Assembly: GCA_004293505.1 (NCBI GenBank) | Contig: RDYY01000017.1 | Coordinates: forward strand, 1-12,214 | Reading direction: 5' to 3' | Source: Sphingobacteriia bacterium | GTDB lineage: Bacteria > Bacteroidota > Bacteroidia > Chitinophagales > Chitinophagaceae | DNA length: 12,214 nucleotides | Notes under the pieces: model-generated | Told to the model about the DNA's origin: nothing | What the model saw: the letters and a program-made list of their open reading frames with translations, nothing else | Databases searched by the model: none | Shown here: one piece after another, positions 6,749-12,214 of the stretch | How positions within the stretch are numbered: position 1 is the stretch's first letter | How the letters are laid out: each line of letters opens with the position of its first letter | Made by a program: the position numbers and the translations under genes

Positions 6749-7489
6749 ATGACCGTTCATGCCACCCGGGGAATTGTGTTGCGCAGCCTGCCCTATGGGG
6801 ACACCAGTTTGGTGTGTTCTATTTATACAGAACTATTTGGCAAGCAGAGTTATTTGGTCAAGGGGGTGCGCGCGGCCACCAAAAAATCTGTGGGCAAAGC
6901 CGGCTATTTTCAACCCGGTGCCATTTTAGATTTAGAAGTCTACCACAACAGTTTCAAGGATTTGCAATTTTTGAAATCATTTTATTGGGGGCACGTGTAC
7001 CAATCTGTTTTTTTTGACGTGGTCAAAAATGCCGTGGCCACTTATGTGGTAGAAGTCATGCAGTTGGTCTTGAAAGAACCCGAAGCCAATCCCGAATTGT
7101 TTTATTTGATTGAAGACAGTTTAAAACAACTGGACAAAGGCAGCCCCGGTTTTACTGCCAATCTGCCCCTGTATTTTACTTTGCACCTAGCAGCCGAATT
7201 GGGTTTCATGGTACAAGGCGAATTCAGTGCACAAACCCCCATTTTGGATTTGCAAGAAGGCCAGTTTGTTGCCCAATATCCTAGTCATCCTCACCATTTG
7301 GATGGCGACAGGGCCCGCATCAGTTCTGAACTGGGTCAGCTTCCTTATTACGAGGCTTTGGAAGGATTTTCCCTCAACCAACAAATCCGCCGACAGCTCT
7401 TGGACGCCTACTTGCTTTTTTTACAATTACACATCCCTGGTTTTGGAACCCTGAAATCATATGGGGTCTTGAAAGAAGTCTTGGGGTAA
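6749..7489 (+). CDS. recO: DNA repair protein RecO
   Basis: Recombination mediator of the RecFOR pathway: it binds SSB and helps load RecA onto gapped single-stranded DNA. At 246 residues it is of usual length. The N-terminal OB-fold begins with the hallmark TRGIVLRSLPYGDTSLVCSI and includes YLVKGVR, which follows the family pattern of an exposed basic loop. The central and C-terminal helical region contains EVMQLVLKEPEANPELFYLI and LPLYFTLHLAAELGF. The zinc-finger cysteines of some RecO proteins are absent, as usual in this phylum. It starts nine bases after the desaturase stop and ends 24 bases before the copper cassette, of which it is the left core-gene boundary. Confidence 0.93.
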   Translation: MTVHATRGIVLRSLPYGDTSLVCSIYTELFGKQSYLVKGVRAATKKSVGKAGYFQPGAILDLEVYHNSFKDLQFLKSFYWGHVYQSVFFDVVKNAVATYVVEVMQLVLKEPEANPELFYLIEDSLKQLDKGSPGFTANLPLYFTLHLAAELGFMVQGEFSAQTPILDLQEGQFVAQYPSHPHHLDGDRARISSELGQLPYYEALEGFSLNQQIRRQLLDAYLLFLQLHIPGFGTLKSYGVLKEVLG

Positions 7490-7509
7490 TCGAAAAAAAT
7501 TTACCTTTA
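7480..7509 (+). promoter_or_regulatory. candidate promoter of the copper cassette
   Basis: CTTG at 7480-7483 (inside the end of recO), 18 bases, then TACCTTTA at 7502-7509, one base off TAnnTTTG. The GTG start at 7514 follows after four bases, predicting a leaderless or near-leaderless message. No recognisable copper-sensor operator (CueR- or CsoR-like dyad) overlaps it. Confidence 0.5.
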
Positions 7510-7513
7510 TGGG

Positions 7514-7900
7514 GTGAAAAAATGCTTGTTAGTATTGGTCCTATTGGCTTTTGCCCTTTCAAATCTTGGGGCAACGGTACATGAGCATTATTGCATGGGT
7601 AAAAGAATTGAAAGCAGTTTTGCACATCTTGATGAAAAAGCATGTGTCAACTGTGGCATGGAAAAATCTGACAATGGTTGTTGCAAGGATCAGCATAAAA
7701 AAATTATATCTCCTTTAAAAGTTGGTGTTCATTCACCGGCGAAGCAACTGTGTGAACCAATAATATTCTTCGATTGTTTTGAATTGCCAAAATATTTGGC
7801 TGGTTTTAATCGGGAAAGAAGTCCCGAACAGCTGGACAAAGAACAAATCCCTGGACCTAAGATTCCACGGTATTTGATGTTATGTGTTTTTAGGATTTAA
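7514..7900 (+). CDS. HYC_CC_PP family protein, exported
   Basis: A 128-residue small exported protein of the Bacteroidota HYC_CC_PP family, often found beside metal-resistance genes. A signal peptide occupies residues 1 to about 20 (MKKCLLVLVLLAFALSNLGA). The naming motifs are HEHYCMG (23-29), CVNCGM (44-49), GCCKD (55-59), and near the C-terminus PGPKIPRYLMLCVFRI, where the usual PP pair is PGP. Cys27, Cys44, Cys47, Cys56, Cys57 and nearby His and Met could bind soft metal ions. The function is not established; copper binding or delivery is inferred from the neighbours. The start is GTG at 7514, preceded by a promoter-like box; no ATG precedes the signal peptide in frame. It is the first gene of the copper cassette and AT-rich relative to recO. 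Confidence 0.82.
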   Translation: MKKCLLVLVLLAFALSNLGATVHEHYCMGKRIESSFAHLDEKACVNCGMEKSDNGCCKDQHKKIISPLKVGVHSPAKQLCEPIIFFDCFELPKYLAGFNRERSPEQLDKEQIPGPKIPRYLMLCVFRI

Positions 7901-7923
7901 GAGAGCTGTTTGTAGCTTTTTTT
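7901..7923 (+). terminator. weak hairpin with T-run between the first two copper genes
   Basis: AGCT (7904-7907) pairs with AGCT (7914-7917) around a six-base loop; G-U and A-U pairs can lengthen the stem to seven. A run of seven T follows the stem start (7917-7923). It is too weak for a firm terminator, but could lower expression of the downstream genes relative to the first. Confidence 0.3.
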
Positions 7924-7944
7924 GATCATTTAAAATTTAAACAC

Positions 7945-8439
7945 ATGAAAAATATTTCTATCCTTTTGGTTTCTTTTTTATTCTCTCATGCACAGTTAAG
8001 TGCGCAGTCGCCTGTTTTGGAGGAGGTGTATCAAATTTATTTTAACTTAAAAGATGCTCTGGTGCAAACAGATCCAAAAGCTGCTTCTGCTGTGGCCAAA
8101 CAAATGGCTCTACAGATTCCAACAGTACAGGCCAGACTTTCTAGTAAAGAGACAAAAGTTGGGTGGGAAAAACTTGCCAATTCAATACTAGAAGATGCTG
8201 AACACATTGCCGAGTCAAATGATATTTCGCATCAGAGGGACCATTTTATTTCCTTGTCTCAGACTGTGTACGCTGCCATGAAAATCAGCAAACCAGTAGC
8301 ACCTGTTTACTATCAATTTTGCCCCATGGCCAACAACGGAAAAGGAGCGAATTGGGTGAGCAAAGAAAAAAACATCAAGAACCCTTACTATGGTAAAATG
8401 ATGCTGACCTGCGGGAAAGTTGCAGAGACTCTAGAATAA
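7945..8439 (+). CDS. DUF3347 domain protein, putative periplasmic copper-binding protein
   Basis: A 164-residue exported protein. The signal peptide covers about residues 1-20 (ISILLVSFLFSHAQLSA). The mature part is one DUF3347 domain: helical VLEEVYQIYFNLKDALVQTD, then the signature VYYQFCPMAN (121-130) and NPYYGKMMLTCGKV (147-159). Cys126, Met128, Met152/153 and Cys156 are candidate copper ligands. The same domain occurs at the C-terminus of CusB-type efflux adaptors; here it is free-standing, so it may be a soluble metallochaperone. It lies 44 bases after the HYC_CC_PP gene and 22 bases before the multicopper oxidase, in the same direction. Metal specificity is inferred from family and context, not shown. 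Confidence 0.85.
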   Translation: MKNISILLVSFLFSHAQLSAQSPVLEEVYQIYFNLKDALVQTDPKAASAVAKQMALQIPTVQARLSSKETKVGWEKLANSILEDAEHIAESNDISHQRDHFISLSQTVYAAMKISKPVAPVYYQFCPMANNGKGANWVSKEKNIKNPYYGKMMLTCGKVAETLE

Positions 8440-8461
8440 TATTCACATAAAAATTTTAGAC

Positions 8462-10708
8462 ATGTTTTTGGAAAAATCATTTTTCCGAAGATTGTTGCTT
8501 TGTGCAACAGTCTTCGGAAATGTTTGTGTTGGCTTTGCACAGCAAACGGTTCGGTATGACTTGATCATACACGATACCATTGTTAAATTTGGTGGAAAGC
8601 CCAAAAATGCGATAGCAGTAAATGGTCAAATCCCCATGCCCACACTGGTTTTTACCCAAGGGGATACTGCAGAAATTACAGTCCACAATAATTTAAAAGA
8701 ATCAAGTTCATTGCATTGGCATGGGCTTATCTTACCCAACAAAGAGGATGGGGTACCTTATTTAACACAAATGCCCATTCCTTCAGGAGGAACGCACGTG
8801 TATAAATTTCCCATAATCCAACATGGAACTCATTGGTACCATAGCCACAGTGGATTACAAGAGCAAATTGGCATGTACGGTAGTTTTATCATGCTAAAAA
8901 AACAAGACAGTGCTTATTTCAGAAAGGGAATCGATGATTTGCCCAGTTTACCTGTTATTCTTAGCGAGTGGACAAATCTTGATCCCAATAATGTTCATCG
9001 CATGTTGCACAATGCCAATGACTGGTTTGCCATTCAAAAAAATGCTGTACAGAGTTATGGAGAAGCGATACAACAAGGCTACGCAAAGACAAAATTAAAA
9101 AATGAATGGAAGCGCATGCTCGCCATGGATGTTTCTGATGTTTATTATGATAAAATTTTAGTCAATGGCAAAGAGTCTTTACAATGGCGCAATGTGGGAA
9201 ATAAAGATTTAATGCCTGGAGACAAAGTCAGATTAAGGGTTTCAAATGCTGGTGCTTCCTCTTATTTCTGGTTGCAGTATGGGGGAGGCAAAATTACTGT
9301 TGTGGCAAGTGATGGAAATGATGTAGAGCCAATAGAAGTAGATCGGCTTATTATTGGTGTATCAGAAACCTACGATTTGGTAGTGACTTTACCCAAAACC
9401 GATAGTGCATTTGCCTTGATGGCAACAACAGAAGATAGAACCAATCGGGTTTTGCTTCATTTGGGTCAAGGTAAGCCAGTGATTCCTGCCAACATGCCTC
9501 GTTTGCATTATTTTGAAGGAATGAAGATGATGAATAGCATGATGAAAATGAATGGAGATTTAGACGACATGGGCATGCAAATGAGTTTAAATCAAATGGA
9601 CATGAATGTGGTGATGTATCCAGAAATAACTGGGTTAACCCATAAAAGTGTAAAGGCAGAGAACAACAATAAATACAATGCTAATGCATTGTCAGAGACC
9701 GTCACTTTAAACTATTCCATGTTGCGATCGCCGACATCTACAGTTTTGCCTGTAGGACCTGAACGAGTCCTGAAATTTGAATTAACAGGAAACATGAATA
9801 GGTATGTATGGAGCATGGACAACAAAGTGATTTCTGAAGCTGATCGCATCTTGATCAAGAAAGGAGAAAACTTAAAATTAATCCTCTACAATGGTTCTAT
9901 GATGAGGCACCCCATGCATTTACATGGTCATGATTTCAGGGTTTTGAATGGCCAAGGAAACCAGGCTCCTATGAAAAATACCATTGATATCATGCCCATG
10001 GAAACAGATACATTAGAATTCCATGCTGACATGACTGGTGATTGGTTTTTTCACTGTCACATTCTGTATCACATGATGAGTGGAATGGGCCGTGTGTTTA
10101 CATATTCTGAAAGTCCAATAAACCCATATTTATCCAATCCCAAATTTGCTGCACGCAAATTAGCTGCAGAAGACAAGAAGTTTCATTTGATGTTGGAAAA
10201 TGATTTTGCTACCAATGGCAATGATGGCGAGTTAATGATGCAGAATACTCGTTGGAGTATGGGTACAGAATGGCGTTTGGGCTACAATAGCCAACATGGA
10301 TATGAAACAGAAACACACATAGGACGATATTTTGGTAAGATGCAATGGATCATGCCCTTTATAGGATTTGATTGGCGCTATAGAAAATTTGGAATGGATG
10401 AACATCCTGCTAATTTATTTGGTCAAAACAATACTAAAGATAATCGATCTGTTTTGAGCCTAGGTATCAATTATACTTTGCCCATGTTGATTCGTTTCCA
10501 AATGGAAATCTTTACTGATGGTATTTTTAGGCTACAATTGATGCGGGAGGACATTCCCCTATCACGAAAAACAAGGGCATCTTTTATGGTAAATTCTGAT
10601 AAAGAATACATGTTTGGCATTCAATATCTTTTGTCCAGAACATTCGCCATTCGAACACATTATGACAGTGATATGGGCTTTGGTTTGGGAATAGGGCTTC
10701 GGTATTAA
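8462..10708 (+). CDS. CopA-type multicopper oxidase fused to a CopB-like outer-membrane domain
   Basis: A 748-residue exported copper oxidase, likely converting Cu(I) to Cu(II) for tolerance. The signal peptide is about residues 1-27 (cleavage near GFAQ). Three cupredoxin domains follow with all copper motifs: HWHG (85-88), HWYHSH (124-129), HPMHLHGH (483-490) and HCHILYHMMSGM (531-542). These supply the trinuclear ligands plus the type 1 site, Cys532, His483, His537 and axial Met542. A Met-rich loop (354-385, twelve Met) is typical of CopA cuprous oxidases. From about residue 566 the sequence changes to alternating polar and hydrophobic strands (FIGFDWRYRKFG, SLGINYTLPMLIRFQMEIF, REDIPLSRK) ending in GLGIGLRY. 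This resembles CopB and ends with an aromatic residue as outer-membrane barrels do. The fusion would tether the oxidase to the outer membrane. The start ATG lies 22 bases after the DUF3347 stop. Confidence 0.92.
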   Translation: MFLEKSFFRRLLLCATVFGNVCVGFAQQTVRYDLIIHDTIVKFGGKPKNAIAVNGQIPMPTLVFTQGDTAEITVHNNLKESSSLHWHGLILPNKEDGVPYLTQMPIPSGGTHVYKFPIIQHGTHWYHSHSGLQEQIGMYGSFIMLKKQDSAYFRKGIDDLPSLPVILSEWTNLDPNNVHRMLHNANDWFAIQKNAVQSYGEAIQQGYAKTKLKNEWKRMLAMDVSDVYYDKILVNGKESLQWRNVGNKDLMPGDKVRLRVSNAGASSYFWLQYGGGKITVVASDGNDVEPIEVDRLIIGVSETYDLVVTLPKTDSAFALMATTEDRTNRVLLHLGQGKPVIPANMPRLHYFEGMKMMNSMMKMNGDLDDMGMQMSLNQMDMNVVMYPEITGLTHKSVKAENNNKYNANALSETVTLNYSMLRSPTSTVLPVGPERVLKFELTGNMNRYVWSMDNKVISEADRILIKKGENLKLILYNGSMMRHPMHLHGHDFRVLNGQGNQAPMKNTIDIMPMETDTLEFHADMTGDWFFHCHILYHMMSGMGRVFTYSESPINPYLSNPKFAARKLAAEDKKFHLMLENDFATNGNDGELMMQNTRWSMGTEWRLGYNSQHGYETETHIGRYFGKMQWIMPFIGFDWRYRKFGMDEHPANLFGQNNTKDNRSVLSLGINYTLPMLIRFQMEIFTDGIFRLQLMREDIPLSRKTRASFMVNSDKEYMFGIQYLLSRTFAIRTHYDSDMGFGLGIGLRY
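8466..8520 (+). promoter_or_regulatory. two overlapping hairpins in the first codons of the oxidase gene
   Basis: Hairpin B: bases 8482-8498 pair with 8504-8520, a 17-pair stem with one U-G pair and a five-base loop (TTTGT). Hairpin A: 8466-8476 pair with 8480-8490, eleven pairs with two U-G wobbles and a three-base loop (TCA). They share 8482-8490, so only one can form at a time. Hairpin A begins one base after the ATG (8462-8464). Neither is followed by a T-tract on either strand. They lie within signal-peptide codons 2-20. A translational switch is an inference. Confidence 0.5.
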
Positions 10709-10748
10709 ATGTCTTTAAGAATAGCTAGAAAATAAAAGCAGAAAGGTT

Positions 10749-11891
10749 TTACAAAATCCTGCACACTTTGTCTTGGTGTATGCAGACCAGCCCTGGTCTT
10801 TTTCCTTTTGCAAAACTGCCCAATTGGTCATCCATTTGCAAGGCTTTGGCCCCATTGATGGTGGCCCATTGCAAGGTTTCTGCCAAGGGCAGGTGCGGAA
10901 AAGCGTTGCGCAAAGTTTGGATCTCGGCCCAAATGCTCAGCTGGTGGTTGCTGGCCAAGCTATCGGTCCCCAACACCAAGTTCACGCCTTGTTCGCGGAA
11001 CAATTCAACCGGCGGTAAAGTATTTTCTATGTATTGGTTGGCAGTGGGACAGAGACAGAAAAAATCCTGTTCGGTTGGTGCCAAGTCATGCAAGTCTTGG
11101 GCCGTGGTAAAACTGTTGTGCACCCAAATCCTGTGTTGGGCCTTTTGCATCAAAGGTGCCATGGCGGCAGCACTGCGGGTACCGGTGGGTTCAAAATGCC
11201 CATGGTCAATGCCCAATTTTTGGTACATCTCTACCAATCCGCCTCTGCCATTTTCAAACAGTTCGTTTTCAGCTGCTGTTTCCTGGTGGTGAAGGGTAAT
11301 GGTTTTACCCGGAAAATGAGGTTGCAGCATTTGCCACAATGCGGGCGAGACCGAATAGGGGGCATGGGGGTTGAGGGAGGACAAGGCACCGGGCATCAAC
11401 GCAAGGGTTTGGGCTTCCACCGCTTGGGCAGCAGCAAATCGCGGCGCTGCCAAAACAGGGTTCCACCCACTGGTCTCTATAAAATGATGCCAAGCCATTT
11501 CAGGGTGATGGGCCTTGACTTGGGCGCTCAAAGCCAGGTTGGCAATATCGCCTACCGCCACAATGCCTGCTGCTTGCATGGCTGCCACCGCCGCTTCCAT
11601 GGCCGCCAGCATGGTTTCTTCGGGTGCGCCCCGCTTGGCCAAAATTCCCAGGATAAAAGCAGGCAAGCCCTGTCCTGGTGCAATGGCATTTTTTAAATGA
11701 CTCAACTCCAAATGGCAATGCACATTCACAAAGCCGGGACAAAGCAGGCCCTCCAAGTGCTGAACCCCAGGCCCCGCATCGGCCCCATGGACCAAGTCAA
11801 CAATGGTTCCTGCTTCATCGGTCACCAAAACCGTCTGGCTGGGCCAAAACTGGTGGCCGTCAAATAATTGTGTGGGGAGCCATTTTTTCAA
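10749..11891 (-). CDS. amidohydrolase (cytosine/adenosine deaminase-like superfamily)
   Basis: A 380-residue cytosolic metal-dependent hydrolase of the COG0402 group (deaminases, chlorohydrolases). The metal sites are visible: GFVNVHCHLELSHL with His58 and His60, TLHHQETAAE with His201 and Glu204, WVHNSF with His258, and GTDSLASN with Asp310. An N-terminal beta-sandwich (LFDGHQFWPSQTVLV) and the C-terminal ATINGAKALQ...LGSFAKGKRPGLVCI complete the composite domain usual in the group. The substrate is unknown; the aminofutalosine deaminase of menaquinone synthesis is one possibility, since NxHxHLELS-type motifs occur there. No ATG fits the N-terminus. TTG at 11891 is chosen because a GACCTTTA box ends four bases upstream; TTG at 11927 would add 12 residues. 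It converges on the oxidase gene with a 40-base gap in which no terminator is seen. Confidence 0.87.
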   Translation of the reverse strand: MKKWLPTQLFDGHQFWPSQTVLVTDEAGTIVDLVHGADAGPGVQHLEGLLCPGFVNVHCHLELSHLKNAIAPGQGLPAFILGILAKRGAPEETMLAAMEAAVAAMQAAGIVAVGDIANLALSAQVKAHHPEMAWHHFIETSGWNPVLAAPRFAAAQAVEAQTLALMPGALSSLNPHAPYSVSPALWQMLQPHFPGKTITLHHQETAAENELFENGRGGLVEMYQKLGIDHGHFEPTGTRSAAAMAPLMQKAQHRIWVHNSFTTAQDLHDLAPTEQDFFCLCPTANQYIENTLPPVELFREQGVNLVLGTDSLASNHQLSIWAEIQTLRNAFPHLPLAETLQWATINGAKALQMDDQLGSFAKGKRPGLVCIHQDKVCRIL

Positions 11892-11895
11892 GGCA

Positions 11896-11928
11896 TAAAG
11901 GTCGCAGAATTGACAAATGGCCCCCAAG
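11896..11928 (-). promoter_or_regulatory. candidate promoter of the amidohydrolase gene
   Basis: On the minus strand CTTG (complement of 11925-11928), 21 bases, then GACCTTTA (complement of 11896-11903). The box lies four bases before the TTG start at 11891, the same arrangement as for the HYC_CC_PP gene (ACCTTTATG, then a non-ATG start followed by AAAAAATG). Confidence 0.4.
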
Positions 11929-12004
11929 AAGATTTTTTAATTACTATTTTTTAATTGAAAATCAATTAGTTATGAAAGTGCTTGTAAAAAAACAGGTCAT
12001 TTTC

Positions 12005-12036
12005 CTTGGTTGAACCCTTGTAGACACCGACCTTTG
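12005..12036 (+). promoter_or_regulatory. candidate rplM promoter
   Basis: CTTG at 12005-12008, a 20-base spacer, then GACCTTTG at 12029-12036, matching TAnnTTTG except the first base. It predicts transcription from about 12041 and a leader of nearly 60 bases before the rplM ATG. Confidence 0.5.
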
Positions 12037-12039
12037 CCC

Positions 12040-12098
12040 TCCCAAAAAAGGGATATTCTGCCGGTGGGATAGCGCCGGTATCATTAAAACAAAAGACC
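12040..12098 (+). promoter_or_regulatory. rplM 5' leader with small hairpins
   Basis: The leader contains TCCC-AAAAAA-GGGA (12040-12053) and a stem of CCGG (12061-12064) with CCGG (12075-12078), extended by one G-U and one T-A pair around a ten-base loop. GGGATA occurs twice (12050-12055, 12066-12071). Ribosomal-protein leaders often bind their own product, but no known leader family is recognised here. Confidence 0.3.
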
Positions 12099-12214
12099 AT
12101 GAGTAAACTCCATTTCACCACCAAGCATGCAAATGCGGCTACCGTACAGCACAACTGGTATGTTGTGGACGGTACTAATCAAACCGTCGGACGCATTGCC
12201 TCCAAAATTGCCGC
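12099..12214 (+). CDS. rplM: 50S ribosomal protein L13 (uL13), 5' part
   Basis: The first 38 codons of the large-subunit protein uL13, an early assembly protein binding 23S rRNA; the gene is cut by the window edge. The N-terminus reads MSKLHFTTKHANAATVQHNW followed by YVVDGTNQTVGRIASKIA. The NAATVQHNWYVVDA-like run with VGRIAS is the recognised Bacteroidota uL13 opening. ATG at 12099 is the only fitting start, with a purine-poor AAAGACC upstream and no clear Shine-Dalgarno. It is divergent from the amidohydrolase. In most bacteria rpsI follows, which should be found just outside the window. Confidence 0.95.
   Translation, partial: MSKLHFTTKHANAATVQHNWYVVDGTNQTVGRIASKIA

Noticed and set aside
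10709..10748. Bidirectional terminator between the oxidase and amidohydrolase genes
   Set aside because: The 40-base convergent gap has A-rich sequence but no stem of useful length was found.
11034..11696. 220-residue open frame antisense to the amidohydrolase
   Set aside because: The minus-strand amidohydrolase carries all metal-binding motifs. The plus frame is a shadow in GC-rich DNA.
1..12214. CRISPR arrays, tRNA or rRNA genes, insertion sequences
   Set aside because: No spaced direct repeats, no cloverleaf or rRNA signatures, and no transposase or integrase motifs were seen on either strand.

Overview
The window looks like chromosomal DNA of a Bacteroidota bacterium, probably from the Saprospirales/Chitinophagales side of the phylum. 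The evidence is phylum-typical families (DUF4290, HYC_CC_PP, DUF3347, a PheS with a four-cysteine cluster and no pheT beside it, a RecO without zinc cysteines). Starts also lack clear Shine-Dalgarno sequences, and several upstream regions fit the Bacteroidota promoter form TTTG-N18 to N21-TAnnTTTG. The species cannot be named from this sequence.

Layout. At 1-30 a minus-strand gene may begin and run off the window. At 147-1642 lies a secreted M28-family zinc peptidase whose catalytic part is intact, but whose N-terminus is split from it by a deletion with a frame change. It converges on a five-gene minus-strand operon read from 3959 down to 1631: TM2-domain protein, DUF2752 protein, DUF4870-like membrane protein, M48 metalloprotease and pterin-4a-carbinolamine dehydratase. 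Upstream of that operon is a minus-strand DUF4290 gene with an Asn/Gly/Arg-rich tail and a clear intrinsic terminator. It is divergent from pheS, which is followed by an acyl-CoA/fatty-acid desaturase and recO.

At 7514-10708 is a compact copper-handling cassette: a small HYC_CC_PP protein, a DUF3347 protein, and a 748-residue multicopper oxidase whose C-terminal ~180 residues resemble a CopB-like outer-membrane beta-barrel. Sampled lines of this cassette are visibly more AT-rich (about 35-42% GC) than sampled flanking genes (about 47-67%), which suggests acquisition between core genes. All three products carry export signals and copper-type ligands (Cys, His, Met), so they would act together in the envelope. 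No P-type ATPase, RND pump or regulator lies in the window. The oxidase gene begins with two overlapping, mutually exclusive hairpins inside its signal-peptide codons.

The right end holds a minus-strand amidohydrolase and the divergent start of rplM (ribosomal protein uL13), which is cut by the window edge. Most likely novel items: the CopA-CopB-type fusion with its 5' coding hairpins, the TM2/DUF2752/DUF4870/M48 membrane operon, and promoter boxes placed exactly four bases before several start codons, which predicts leaderless mRNAs.
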